Assembly (NCBI GenBank): GCA_026545225.1
Contig: CM048846.1
Span: 33,863,501 to 33,927,500, forward strand
Origin: Cornus controversa
Lineage: Eukaryota > Streptophyta > Magnoliopsida > Cornales > Cornaceae
Length of the DNA stretch: 64,000 bases
Reading direction: 5' to 3'
Shown here in pieces: positions 12,042 through 24,346 of this stretch (position 1 is its first letter; every line of letters begins with the position of its first letter). The translations under genes were made by a program, and so were the position numbers. The notes under the pieces were generated by a model, which saw nothing but the letters and a program-made list of their open reading frames with translations, was not told the origin of the DNA and did no database searches.

Positions 12042-13461
12042 TGATGTGGTCGGAACTAAATTATATTGTAAGCTTAATTTTGCCCTTTTTATCAAAATAT
12101 AATTTAACCACTCGCAAGAGCACGAATCTTTGTAGATAAGGTTCTATATAGAGGGTATCGATCCCACGAGGACTAGTCGTTAATTGTCATAAAGAAAGAT
12201 TAATTCTACTTTAATTCTAAAAACAGGTTTTTGGTTTTGTGTTTAAAACTATTGCGTAAATGAAATGACGATAAAATTAAAGAGTAAAGTTGGGAGAGAG
12301 AACTAGGGTTGGTTTCCACCACTAGCCATTCACATGTTCATAAGTGTAGCAAGCATGGGATTCATTAATTAAATGCCTAACAATGTCATTAGGCTTGTGA
12401 CCTCAATGACATATCAAAAGATCAATGTGTGTGCTAACCTATCATAATCCATCTTCAACAAGCATAGCTCTTCAACCTAACTAACTACCTAATTACTCTA
12501 CTCTCTACGTAAACACTACATGCATCCAAACTACCTTGTCTTGGCATGGTCTATACAAACTAGCATCACACATTCATTTAAACACCATTATCTAGCCATC
12601 ATTTGCACTTCTTGTGGAATATGCAAATGTTGTGCATTCAAGTGACAAAACCTACTCTAAGACAAGAATAAATTCCATATCAAATGAATATATATAAGAA
12701 ATGTATTTGTGTACATAATCACTAGGCTAAATAATCAACATTTAATTACAAATCCCCAAGAGCTACAAAGATGAACAAGTTTACATGGCTAGGGGTTGAA
12801 ACCAACACCCTAGTAGAAGAGTTAGTTGCTCATGGTTGCCTTGCACCCTTCCATTGATGAAGAGAATGAAGCTTCTTGGTCTGGTTCAGCCTTTCTCTTC
12901 CTCTCCCGAAGGTCTCTCCTCTAGTCTTCTGATGTGTATATTTTGAGAGATATGAGATATGTGGCTTTTGGTGCTTTTTGTATGCTTTTTGGCTCCTTTG
13001 GGCCCACCATATATATATATATATCATTATATATATCTCTTGTATCAAGAAGGCCCCCAAAAGTCTTGTTCAAGTCAGACAATCCCCCTAAGTCGTGCAA
13101 AAAGGGGGATTTTGTTGCAAGTGGGAGAGCAGGTGAGCAAGTGGCCAAGTGGGCTCTGCAGCATTTCGATTGATCGAAATTGCATTTCGATTGATCGAGA
13201 TTTCGATCAATCGAAATGAGATTTCGATCAATCGAAATCTCGATTGATCGAAATCCACATCTCGATTGATCGAGATGCCTTGGCAACATTTTCTGATTTC
13301 ATCTCTTGACTGCAGAAAGCTTCCAACTTTGCTCCATTTACTCCAATACCTGCAAAACATCAAAAACACAAAAATACCGTAAATATATCTCGGTAAACGC
13401 AAAAATGGAACTAACATATGCAATAAAGATGGTTCAAATGCATAGAATTGAACACTTATCA
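12042..13461 (-). repeat. E1 right LTR (5' LTR of the minus-strand element)
   Basis: This is a second copy of 529-1948 and carries the element's promoter, since transcription runs leftwards. Mismatches to the left copy lie in the tccatatc region, in cctctagtc and in the last 90 bp (three substitutions). The flank cggct follows directly. Apparent ORFs here duplicate those of the other LTR and are not genes. Confidence 0.95.
13164..13276. repeat. Six CGATTGATCG quasi-palindromes in the E1 right LTR
   Basis: Identical copy of the cluster at 1651-1763, carried by the other LTR. Confidence 0.92.
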
Positions 13462-15170
13462 CGGCTCAGTAGAGATACCCCAACCCACCTAAGTGCCGAC
13501 ACGACCTACATGAATGCATGTCACCACATTACATAAATCATCCAACATATACCATGTTCACTCACAAGCAATACATATATATAAGAATGAATTAAACACA
13601 TATCATGCTTCATAATTTAAAATGAAAGCAACATCACACACTTGTCTTTCTCTCACGGACTCAATCTAATACCCTAACTTGATTCTTGACCAATAACGTG
13701 ACCGAGGCACTTCTCACACAATTCCAAGTCCGTCACCGAGTATTTACCTACTCCAAGGTGGGTAGACCACCATCACCGAGAATTTTCCTACTCCAAGGTG
13801 AGTAAACCACAATCACCGAGTATTTACCTACTCCAAGGTGAGTAAACCACAATCACCGAGTATTAACCTAGTCCAAGGTGACTTGACCACTATCACCGTG
13901 ATCGAGTATTGACCAACTCAGGGTGATTTGACCACTTCATGACCACAACCATAATCGAGTATTGACCTACTTTTGGTAATCCAACCACACTTCCCCGTTT
14001 ACTCACAACGGCCCCATATATGCATTTCAAACATATAAATATCAAGCATTTAAGATTCATACTTCACAATTCATAAGCTAGTTATATAGGAACATAACAT
14101 GTATTTCACATTCACCAATTCCCATATATACTTTCCTTTATATGCAAACTCTAGCATAAGTAGCATATGCTCACAAAAATTACTTAAGCACATATTTGTC
14201 ATGCTTCATCAATACACGCCATTTATGAACAAGTATAGCATGCATTTTAAATCACATAATAGCATACAACACAATTATGCTCATTTAACACATTTTTCAC
14301 AAAAGTGCACAAAACGTAGCATATAAGTGTACATACTCATTTCTCTCACTCATTCACTCCTCTTACCATGCATACTACCATACATATACGAATTGCATTT
14401 CAGAAACTAAAGAGAGATACAAACTCACCACATCCCACCCCCCTTACCATTTTAAAACATGCAATATATAACCTTTGCTCTCACAGTTTCACCCGAAACC
14501 CTAGGATCGACAAGTAAATGGGAAAGAACACCCCTACCTTGAAAATGAATGCCATCCAAGCACTTCTGAAAATCCCAGCAATGTCAACCTTGCCAAACCG
14601 TGGCTTTGATCAGTTCAAAGGGAAGCTCTAGTCGTCCCCTACGTATTCCCTCCTTCGACGGCACTTAAATCACACCCGAAGGCCTCCGAAACTTAGAGAG
14701 AAAGGAGAGGGAGAAAGAAGAGAGAGAAAGGAGCCATGGCCGGTTGTTGGAACATTAGAGATGTGAAATATCATTGCCACATCTGATATAAAAAGTCCCT
14801 AGGTCGCAAAAAGACCAAAATACCCCGGGTCACTTAACGTACCCTCCTGGCCTCCGTTTTCGATTCTGAAAACTCCTACGGCCTCGAAATCACTTCCTTT
14901 AAACTCTAAACATTTCATCTAAGCCATTTCCCAAAATAAATATTTTTAAAAAAATTTCGAATTCCCGGGCCCACTTAATTCGCATCCCAAGCCCCGGTTT
15001 GACCAAAAAGTTAAACTTCTCCAAATGTCCCAAAAACTTTCATAAACCTCAAATTAACCTTCCAAACATGTTTTCCACTCTTGAAACATCCACAGCATCA
15101 TTCGCAACGCATTTATAGCGAAAATGATGAAAAATTGGTAAACCGGCCAAAATTGGTCACGGTCTTTACA
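13462..15170 (-). repeat. Tekay/Del-like LTR, right part (E2, first LTR)
   Basis: Continuation of 1-528 after the E1 insertion. It ends in CA at ggtcacggtctttaca. What follows (acctccccaccttc) is, on the minus strand, a purine-rich gaaggtggggaggt, so this is the 3' LTR of a minus-strand element. The same LTR end recurs at 19124 and 20672. The LTR is non-coding; ORFs at 14099 and elsewhere have no recognisable domain. Confidence 0.7.
13734..13905. repeat. 40-bp tandem repeat in the Tekay-like LTR
   Basis: The caccgag motif recurs at 13734, 13774, 13814 and 13854, giving a 40-bp period with about four to five copies of a unit containing tacctactccaaggtgagta. Degenerate copies continue to about 13985. 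Confidence 0.88.
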
Positions 15171-17597
15171 ACCTCCCCACCTTCAAAGAATGTCGTCCTC
15201 AAAATTAGGATGCTCATGGTCTTTCCAAAACCAGTCCATACTCGACTTTAGTATCACCAAAACTATCACTTTCCCGTTCCATATATTCCAGGTGTTATAC
15301 CAACTCATAACACTCGAGTCTAGCACAATAAGCGTGTCTCAACTGCTCTAAAGCAATATAGCTATGATTCCTACCTAGAGTCCACAGTCTCTACCTCAAG
15401 ACATATCCAGTCAATCACTATCTCAAGTCCAAACTAATATCCTCGACTAATCATACCAATCACACACAGTGATACATCCCTATCATCTGAGATCATCAAC
15501 ACTCAAAGTCATTCTATCATTGTCAAACATGGCCTTCAATCTCTGGCATACCATTCCCAGGCTTAATCCAATATTTTGGGAATCATCATAACATAAACCA
15601 TATCAATCCAGTGCACATCACAAGCGCACTCACCAACAAGGCACATAACAGTGTACTCGCCGATACAAACCACATAAGCGGTGTACTTGCCACAACAAGC
15701 CACATAACTCTGCCTAGTCTCATAGACTACAACCCACTAGAATCCAATGCTAAGTCAACGATCTTACACCTCACTGATTTTATAATCTCATTACTCAAGA
15801 GGAGAAATATTTTCTAATTTCATCCCTCACACCAAGGAACCAATTGATAGTTAGAGATAATTCCGTTCATATTAGCACTTCACTTTAGATAATCCTTACC
15901 AATGAAAGTTTGAGGTCACCTACAGTAGCCAAATAGCAGCCATACAGTGGCCACAGGCCACTGCATCTACCCGTCCACTGCGTCCAACTCTTCCCTTAAT
16001 GGCAAGAAACTATCCTCACTTCAGCTACCATATGTCAGGATCCTCATCCACTATTAACTCATCCTTCTCTTAACATCATATCCACACTATGATCCAACTA
16101 CATTAATCACGCACATATCATTGCACACCACTGAGGCCAAGGCACATAACAAGTGCACTTGTCAAAAAAACTCATACAGTCCAGTCCGTCTTTGTGGACT
16201 ACGATCCATTGGCATTTAGTGCCAAGATTAGGATTTTTCATGCCCTTAACTTCACAATCTCATCCCATCCTTTCACTCCAAGAAATTATCTAACAGTTAG
16301 AAAGAATATCTTTCATATATAACTTCACCTCTGACAACCCCTTCCAATGAGAGTTTTGGGTCACCTACAATCACCTACAGTCACATACACCCAACCCGGC
16401 GTATATCTTGGACTGCGTCCATTGCGTCCACCCTTCGCTCTCACAGAAAGAAATCATCCTTGCTTCAGATACTACATATCAGGGTTCTAACCGACTACTA
16501 ACTTATCCTTTACTTAACCATCATATTTAACCTATGATGCAACTCCTTAATTCCTTTCACATAGTCCCAATGTCCTATTTTCAAACGTAACAATCATCAT
16601 ATGTTTCACCAACTCAAGGAATTTGGTCATTTCTGAGTCTTCATCTGACTATCTCAATAGTCATTCCTTAGACATACTCTGCCTAGAGTCCCTGTATCAC
16701 AATACCACCCTGTCTTAATCATTTGACTAAACTCCATCCTCAATAGTCATGCAATCAATGCAACGCTAATTCTAAATCACCAAACCACCTGTTTGGAATC
16801 TCTAAGGCAATTCATATCCTTTTTCATTAACTCTAGACTCATGTTCTCGAAGTCTATCTTCACGTGTCTATTTTAACATCACAATTCACGAAACTCCAAA
16901 CCTCCACCTAGGTTTATCATTCCTCAGAGCCAGAATTTCTAAGTGGTGACTACAAGTCACTACTAATCATGTGACGCAAAATGCAACACTATCATGCAAT
17001 GCTCACTCACATGAATCACATATTCCACATAGCAAATAACATATAACATGTTAATTCAAATAAACACATAGGAAACATGATATGGCATGTAATGCATCTT
17101 AACAACTCAATATCCCAGCCCTCGGGCTAACAATAGGAAAGTACTCCAGACCACGCATGGTTCTAGTGTGTCATTTGCCTGAGCAAGCGTGAATGCATGG
17201 CCCAGTTTCCTTTAGTACTCTAGTACACACTAGAATGTTTCAATCATCATCCTCAAATGAGTTCACAATCACCTCTCATGATTCATTCTAGGTATCCATA
17301 CCTATAGCTAGGACAATTTATATGTCATCTCACAAAACCAATCTATCACATAATTGGATTATTACTCCTCGTCCTTAGGTTTCCAAACCTTGTACCGCAA
17401 TCACATCCTGTGACTCAAGAAGTCATTTTAAGTCCATACATGGTCAAACCATTTCTCTTTCATTCCGAGGTATTCAAACCTAGAGCTCTTATACCATTAT
17501 GCTATTAGGTACATAATCCAACCTTCTCAACCATACACATGATATGTCCATTCCCCGTCGTCCCTAGGTATTCTAACCTAGAGCTCTAATACCCTTC
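15171..17597 (-). mobile_element. E2 internal region without gag-pol (non-autonomous)
   Basis: It lies between an LTR end (15170) and an LTR start (17598). Only 2.4 kb long, it shows no Gag, RT or integrase motif on either strand. The left end has a polypurine tract in minus-strand sense. The right end has a primer-site-like ggtattagagctctagg in minus-strand sense. It contains an imperfect direct duplication: about 15600-16110 resembles about 16110-16570, both with gaggtcacctaca/gggtcacctacaa and catatgtcagg/catatcaggg. I read it as a large non-autonomous derivative of a chromovirus. Confidence 0.6.
17575..17594 (-). other. E2 primer binding site, tRNA-Met-like
   Basis: The minus strand reads gggtattagagctctagg beginning 3 nt inside the LTR that starts at 17598. 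It resembles the TGGTATCAGAGC site of tRNA-iMet-primed elements with a mismatch. A related motif occurs at about 17470-17500. Confidence 0.55.
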
Positions 17598-19124
17598 TGT
17601 CATGCCCCGGGACCCGGACCGCTGGACTCCCACGGACCGACCCCGAATCCCGGGTATGAACCCGTCCACTCAACCCTTGAACGACCTCAAACACACTTAT
17701 ATGATAGTATCAAGTCCTGATACCATGCCATAATGCCCCAATTTCCCGACTCCTGGAAGACCGGAGGTCAACCAGTCCATTAAACCAAATGAACCCTTAT
17801 TACCCTCAAGTACTGTGGAAGCTTAACTTTATTATTGCACATAGGTGTGCACAACTCCACTTCATCCAATCCCATGGGCCCTGCATCAATTCATATTGTT
17901 GTGCTTGGGAAGGGTACTTTGTTTTACCAAAATAGTTCTTGTCCAATTCTTAATAAACCACTCGCAATAGCACGAATCTTTGTAAGATAGGGCTCTTGTG
18001 AAGGTGTCGATCCCACAGAGAATGTGATTGAATTACTCTTATTTGATTCATTGAAAGAGAAGTTGATATTTTTGGTATTTGTTTAACATAAAATAAAATG
18101 GCACTAGCTATAATTTAAATTGATAAGTATAAGAGGGACTAGGGTATTGATTTCACCACTAGCCTCACATCAATGGAAGAATGTATTTCAACTTGGGAAA
18201 GTTACATATGTATAATCATGATTCATGGGATTTGTCACATACCACCATGATAACTTCAAGAAAATACATAAATCAAAAGATAAGAATAATTCATCTCTAG
18301 TTAGCATGAATCGTCTACCTAACTACTTAAATAAAAGACATAACATGAAATTAAAAGTGTAGAACGATTCATCTTCCTTAAGCATGAATTATCAAATCTA
18401 ATGAATTTATGTTCTAATAAAACTATTATATAACTTTCATACTTTATAAGACAAGAGAAGAATGAAATCAAGATTAAACATAACTTTATACTTCAATTAC
18501 AAATATAATCCTCAAAGTTATACAAATTATTATACACATATAACAATCCCAAATAAAGATATTATTATCATCCCATTGATGCTTGGCTAGGGCTACATCA
18601 ATGCCCTAGGAAGAGTTTTAGCTCCTCATGGCTAACTTACAAGTCTTCATGGTTGAAGAATACTTCATATTTCTCTATGTGTGCAGAATATTTTCACTCA
18701 CTTCTCCTCCTCTACACTACTCAATTCCCCTCCATTTATAGCCAAAGTTAGTGCAATATGAGTGTCCACCATTTCTTCCACTAAAACTCATCCCGGCCTC
18801 CCGGCCTTCGTTTTTTATTCCGAAAACTCCTACGGCCTCGAAATCACTTCCTTTACATTCTAAATATTTCATCTAAGCCATTTCCCAAAATAAATATTTT
18901 TGAGAATTTTTTAAATTTTCGGGCCCACTTAAGTCTCATCTCAGGCCCTGGTTTGACCAAAAAGTCAAACTTCTCCAAATGTCTCAAAAACTTCCATAAA
19001 CCTCAAATTAACCTTCCAAACATGTTTTCCACTCTCAAAACATCCACAACATCATTCGCAACGCATTTATAGCGAAAATGATGAAAAATCGGTAAACCGA
19101 CCAAAATTGGTCACGGTCTCTACA
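17598..19124 (-). repeat. E2 second LTR, disrupted by an Athila-like LTR
   Basis: It starts tgtcatgccccgggaccc, a typical chromovirus LTR end, and finishes ggtcacggtctctaca. Only the first about 300 bp and last about 340 bp are Tekay-like; the last part matches 14825-15170. The middle is a different LTR (next entry), so part of the original LTR is missing. No coding sequence. Confidence 0.6.
17897..18760. repeat. Diverged Athila-like solo LTR
   Basis: It shares with the E1 LTR the blocks aaccactcgcaa.agcacgaatctttgta, gtcgatcccac, actaggg.t.g.tttc.accactagcc and tggctaggg...ccctag.agagtt, in the same order and orientation. The rest is too diverged to align by eye. Ends are approximate and no clear target duplication is seen, only atat on both sides. 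Confidence 0.55.
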
Positions 19125-20672
19125 ACCTCCCCACCTTCAAGGAATTTCGTCCTTCAAATTAGGATGCTGATGGTCTTTTGAAAATCAGTCTATACTAAAC
19201 TTTAGTATCACTAAAAACTGTCACTTTCCCATTCCATATATTCCAGGTGTTATACCAACTCATAACACTCGGGTCTAGCACAATAATGGTGTCTCAACTG
19301 CTCTAAATCAATATAACTATGGTTCCTACTTAGAGTCCATAGTCTCTACCGCAAAACATATCCAGTCAATCACTATCTCAAGTCCAAGCTAATATCCTCG
19401 ACTAATCATACCAATCACTCACAGTGATACATCCCTATCAATTGGGATCATCAACACTCAAAGTCATTCTATCATTGTCAAACATGACTTTCAATCTCTG
19501 GCATACCATTCCCAGGCTTAGTCCAATATTCTGGGCATCATCATAACACAAACCATATTAATCCAGTGCACATCACAAGCGCACTCACCAACAAGGCACA
19601 TGACAGTGTACTCGCCGATACAAACCACATAAGCGGTGTACTTGCCGCAGCAAGCCAGATAACTCTGCCCAATCTCATAGACTACAACCCACTAGAATCC
19701 AATGCCAAGTACAGGATCTCATTACTCAAGAGGAGAAAATATTTTCCATTTTCATCCCTCACACCAACAATCCATAAGGTAGTTATATAGGAACATAACA
19801 TACATTTCACATTCACCAATTCACATATATACTTTCCTATATATGCAAACTCTAGCATAAGTAGCACATGTTCACAAAAATCACTTAAGCACGTATTTGT
19901 TATGCTTCATCAATGCACTCCATTTATAAACAAGGATAGCATGCATTTTAAATCACATAATAGCATACAACACAATTATGCTCATTTAACACATTTTTCA
20001 CAAAAGTGCACAAAACTTAGCATATAAGTGTACATGTTCATTTCTCTCACTCATTCACTCCTCTTACCATGCATACTACCATACAAATACCAATTGCATT
20101 TTAGAAACTAAAGAGAGATAGAAACTCACCACATCCCACCCTTCTTATCATTCTAAAACATGCAATACATAACCTTTGCTCTCACCGTTTCACCCGAAAC
20201 CCTAGGATCGACAAGTAAATGGGAAAGTACACCCCTACCTCGAAAATGAAGGCCATCAGAGCACTTCTCAAAATCCCAGCAATGTCAACCTTGTCGAACC
20301 GTAACTTTGATCGGTTCAAAGGGAAGCCCTAGCCGTCCCCTACGTATCTCCCTCCTTCGGCGGCACTTAGAAAACTCCTACAGTCTTGAAATCACTTCCT
20401 TTACACTCTAAACATTTCATCTAAGACATTTCGTAGAATAAATATTTTTAAAATTTTTTTGAATTCCTGGGTCCACTTAAGTCGCATCCCGGGCCCTAGT
20501 TTGTCTAAAAAGTCAAACTTCTCCAAATGTCCCAAAAACTTCCATAAACCTCAAATTAACCTTCCAAACATGTTTTCCACTCTCGAAACATCCACAGCAT
20601 CATTCAAAATGCATTTATAGCAAAAATGATGAATAATCGGTAAATCGGCCAAAATTGGTCACGGTCTGTACA
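19125..20672 (-). mobile_element. E2 duplicated internal fragment plus third LTR fragment
   Basis: 19125-about 19774 repeats the sequence that begins at 15171, including acctccccaccttcaa. It then switches at about 19775 to LTR sequence matching about 14080-15170, with an internal loss where cggcggcactta joins gaaaactcctac. It ends with the LTR terminus ggtctgtaca at 20672, directly against copia pol sequence. An LTR-internal-LTR-internal-LTR order of this kind is expected from unequal recombination. ORFs at 15611 and 19566 are copies of one non-coding stretch. Confidence 0.6.
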
Positions 20673-21590
20673 CGCCCAATGATGAACTTCCAATCCTAAG
20701 AAGTATGTGAGCTGGCCAAGATCTTTCATATGAACAGTTGCATGTCACAGTTGCTGAAGCTTAGCAATCAAACCACAGTCAGTGCCAGTAATGATAATAT
20801 CATCCATATAAACCAAGAGAAGGACTATACCCAATGCATATCTGTGGAAAAAGAGAGAAGAATCATACTAACTTTGTCTAAAATTGAAGGAAAGAAGTGT
20901 ACTGTGAAACTTCTCAAACCAAGCCCGAGGTACCTGCTTGAGCCCATACAGAGAACGCTTTAGCTTACAGACATCATGAGGAGAAAAAGTAGTCATACCA
21001 GAGGGAAGCTTCATATAAATCTCTTCCTGGAGATCACCATGAAGAAAGGCATTTTTCACGTCCATCTAATGTAGTTGCCATGACTGTGAAGCTACAATAG
21101 CTAAGATGGTTTGAACTGTGGTCATTTTGGCAACAGGAGCAAATGTCTCCTCATAATCAACCCCATATTCCTTTCTGTTAGCCAGAGCTACGAGGCAAGC
21201 TTTGTACCGGTCCAAAGAGCCATCAGAATGAAGTTTTACAGAAAAAAAATCCATTTACTCCCAATAGGTTTGATTGTAGGAGGACAAGGAACAATATCCC
21301 AGTGCTTGAAGTTTTACTTGCATTGCATGTTACCAACACTTATGTTCCATGGCCTGTTTGTAGCAAGAGGGAATGGAAATAGTGGATAAAGTAGCAGTAA
21401 GAGAGATAGGAGAGAAGAAACCATACCAATCAGGGGGTTGAGAAAGATGAGTAGACCGACGAAGAGTGGTGGAAGCAGGAGCAGGATCAGGCGCTGGGTC
21501 AAGATCAGAAGGGGGCACAGCAGAAGTGGAACCAGACTCATGTCGACTACATTTTTCATACACAAAACCAGGTTTGAACCTTTCCATAAT
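20673..21590 (-). pseudogene. E3 reverse transcriptase, 3'-truncated
   Basis: Fragments in minus-strand order: a linker with LRRSTHLSQPPDWYGF (about 21470), then KEYGVDYEETFAPVAKMTTV (about 21145), [19 protein letters not shown] (from 21065), [18 protein letters not shown] and the catalytic VYMDDIIITG (about 20800). A stop follows SWQLH at 21066-21068 and another lies near 20870. Sequence ends in YFLGLEV at the junction at 20672, so RNase H is absent. RT copies element RNA into DNA; this copy is dead. Confidence 0.88.
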
Positions 21591-21665
21591 TGTTGGGAAA
21601 TCAGAAAAACTAGGTAGAAGAGATAAAGATACAAATGGTAGCTCAACATGAGATGGAAAGAAATA

Positions 21666-22910
21666 TTAATTTTCAAAGAAAATCACATTCCTAGAAACCC
21701 GTATACGAAGAGCACAGGGATCATAACAAACATAACCCTTTTGAGAGATAACATAACTAAGAAAAACACACTTAACAGACTGAGTAATAAGTTTATGTCG
21801 TTCATGAGCAGGGAGATGCACAAAACAAACACAACCAAATGTACGAAGATTAGAATATAAAAGGGAATGACCAAACAACTTAAAGAAAGGAGAAACATGA
21901 TTTAATGTAGGAGAGGGTAAGCGATTGATCAAATGAATTGAAGTAGAAAGTGTTTCACACCAAAAACGAGGAGGAACAGATGATTCAAGTAAAAGAGTTC
22001 TTACCATATCAAGAAGGTGATGATTTTTCCTCCCAGCAACACCATTTTGCTGTGGTGTCGAAGGATAAGAACGCTGAGAGATGATCCCTTTCCTTTGAAG
22101 AAAGTCCTGAAACTCAATCGGTATGTATTCGCCGCTAGAATCAGAGCGCAAAACCATGATGCTGGCAGAGAATTGAGTCTCAAAAAGTGCAAGAAAGCAC
22201 TTAAAGAGGAAGTAAACCTAAGTAAAGTGACTAAAGTCATCAATAAAAGTAACAAAGTACTTATAATGCGCATGAGAAACAACAGGTGTAATCCCCAAAC
22301 ATCACTATGAATAATATCGACACATTGTGAGGCATGAGATGCATTATGAGGAAAAGGTAGAACTTTACTTTTGCCAAATTTGCATGATGTACAATCAAAA
22401 GAAAGATCAAGAGAAGAATATGTTTTATTTCCCAATAATCCAGAATTAAACAAAGTCCAAAGTACATCAGAGTTTGGGTGGCCTAGATGTCTATGCCATA
22501 TCTTATTTCTAGAACCAACAACATTACATGCAAAGGAAAGTAAAGGAAAACTAGGAATAATACTGGAAGGAGAAACATGAAGAGGAAAGAGTCGTCTCAC
22601 TTTAGGCCCCTTGGCGATCATCTTCCCTGACATTTGATCTTGCATAACACAACCAGAACGGGAGAAATGGACATTACAATTATTATCAACCAATTGACTA
22701 ACAAAAGTAAGATTTGTGGAGAGGTCAAGAGACACAAAAACATCAGTTAAGGAAGAGGAAAGATCACCAATACCACTGATAGGCAGAGAACTGCCATCAG
22801 CAGTGTTAATTTTTAAATTTCATTCATAATTTCTGACATAGAAAGAGGAACAACAGTATTGGTCATATGGTTATAGGCCCCGGAGTCAAAATACCATAGA
22901 TTAGGAGACA
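21666..22910 (-). pseudogene. E3 protease remnant and integrase
   Basis: The protease motif WYFDSGAYNHMT lies near 22900-22865. The pre-integrase zinc finger follows (HRHLGHPNSDVLW, then CTSCKFGKS, about 22520-22360), then SDVWG with the first catalytic Asp. A frameshift occurs near 22280. The second part (22157-21666) has LRSDSSGEY with the second Asp and YPSTPQQNGVAGRKN. The third catalytic residue, normally Glu in QQNGVAERKN, is Gly here. The frame continues to RNVIFFEN. Besides the frameshift, that single change would inactivate the enzyme. Confidence 0.85.
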
Positions 22911-22929
22911 CTTTATGATTACCTGATAG

Positions 22930-23913
22930 CCCAAAAGTAGAAAAAGCAGAAATGATCATCTATTGTACCATTTCAGGAGTGAGTGTGTTCGGGTTTGCTA
23001 AGGCTGTAGAAGCACGAATAGGAACAACCGGCAAGGCAACAAACAATGCAGGAGAACAAGAGGCACTAGTGGAGGCATGATAAGCAGTACCCTACTGCCT
23101 TTCACGTCGAATGGGACAAGCAGAGATGATATGACCCTATTTCTTGCAGTAGTTATAGAACTTCTTGGGGCAATCTCGAGTAATATGACCAAAAGCTTGA
23201 CAACTAAAGCATTGGATAGCACGCATGTCTCTACCCTTATTCCTCCCCTGTGCTGCATAAGCCACAGAGACAAGTGCACTAACATTAGCCCGATGTTCCA
23301 TGGCAGCCTGAGTTATGATACACTACTCCTCACGAAGAAGTTCACTCAAACAAGCATCCAGAGATGGTATAGGATAACGATTCATCAGATTAGAACGTAC
23401 AATTTCAAAGTCGGGTCGGAGCTTCATCAATAATTGGTCGCACTTGCTAGTTGCATGCACTGCTTGGACAGAAGAGAGAGCTGCAGCGGGAACATTAGCA
23501 TAAACAATGTCACAATAGTCAACCCAAAGGGTTTGAAAACTAGAAAAATATTCCTCAATAGGGAGACTTCCTTGTGTGAAATTAGCCATCTCATACTCCA
23601 ATTGAAATCGCCTAGCAGAGTTATCTTGATTGTAAACTGTGTGGAGATAATTCCACATAGCCGCAGCAGTTTTATAAGGCCTCCGATTGAGAACAAGGTG
23701 AGGCTCAACTGAGCTAAGGATCTAGGTCATAAGCCGAGCATCCTTAATTTCCCACATAGACAAAGCCTCGGCATCGTGAGGTGCGAGATTACTCCCATCA
23801 ATATGACCCCATAATTATTTTACTTTGACAAATAATTTAAATTGAAACTCCGAAGTAGAATAATTTTTGCCAATAAACCTAATATGAAATGATTCCAACT
23901 TATCTGATGACAT
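22930..23913 (-). pseudogene. gag: E3 Gag (UBN2-type copia gag)
   Basis: It begins with ATG at 23913 (MSSDKLESFHIRFIGKNY), with an in-frame stop about 34 codons later before LWGHIDG. The middle part at 23658-23323 contains MWNYLHTVYNQDNSARRFQL and YFSSFQTLWVDY, typical of copia-type gag. A CCHC knuckle follows near 23200 (CFSCQAFGHITRDC, C-X2-C-X4-H-X4-C). Stops and frameshifts divide it. Confidence 0.85.
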
Positions 23914-24169
23914 GATGCAACCGAGAGATAGAGGAAATATCCCACCAGAAATTTGGAATAGAAACTGCTGAGATACACCCTGGAACCAAAAATCAACAGT
24001 AGAGGCACCGAAAACAAGAGACCAGACTAGAAAGCACCACAAACGGCGTCGATAACCACAAATGTAGCAACTGAAGGGATTGAAACCCACAAAAGCACCC
24101 ACAGAAATCACCGAAAGACACAAATTCAGACCCTCGAAAGAAAAAAAATCAAAAAGCCACAAACTTAGA

Positions 24170-24187
24170 AACCTGCTCTTAATACCA
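24170..24187 (-). other. E3 primer binding site, tRNA-Met-like
   Basis: The minus strand reads tggtattaagagcaggtt directly inside the LTR end tttgaca, close to the TGGTATCAGAGC site complementary to initiator tRNA-Met. Confidence 0.75.
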
Positions 24188-24346
24188 TGTCAAAACAGAG
24201 AATACATAGAGAAATTTGTGGAAAAACTGCCCTCTATCAGTTCACCCTATCCCTTCTATACATGGAAGTATATTTATACATGGATTCTAACTAATTCCTA
24301 ATATTCAGCATCTATACAAGGTAAGAGAATTTGTACAACTAATATT
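24188..24346 (-). repeat. E3 5' LTR
   Basis: On the minus strand it runs from tgttgaatattag to ctctgttttgaca, a common copia LTR layout. The length of about 159 bp assumes that the TGTTGAATATTAG copy at 24346 is the end. A near copy of the block catctatacaaggtaagaga just outside (24347-24385) leaves the outer boundary uncertain. Confidence 0.65.

Larger units (their letters stand above)
529..13461 (-). mobile_element. E1: full-length Athila-like Ty3/gypsy LTR retrotransposon
   Basis: Two 1420-bp direct repeats (529-1948 and 12042-13461) begin with TG and end with CA. They are flanked by the target duplication cggct (524-528 and 13462-13466). All coding regions read on the minus strand: Gag (11756 to 9858), protease-RT-RNase H (9857 to 7248), integrase (7247 to 6173) and a third ORF (4995 to 3772). 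The tRNA-Asp-type primer site next to the right LTR, the single gag-pol frame and the third ORF between integrase and 3' LTR fit the Athila lineage. By eye the LTRs differ at about five positions (0.35%), so the insertion is recent, yet Pol carries stops and a deletion in integrase. The element is therefore not autonomous as it stands. Confidence 0.95.
20673..24346 (-). mobile_element. E3: Ty1/copia retrotransposon, decayed and truncated
   Basis: Minus-strand order gag, protease, integrase, RT shows the copia superfamily (integrase before RT). One LTR (24188-about 24346) and a tRNA-Met-type primer site are present. The RT-RNase H end is cut off by the Tekay-like LTR at 20672, so the second LTR, if it survives, lies outside the window. 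All coding parts have stops and frameshifts. Confidence 0.85.

Noticed and set aside
13734..13905. CRISPR-like regularly spaced repeats
   Set aside because: Units are directly adjacent 40-bp tandem copies without unique spacers, in a plant LTR.
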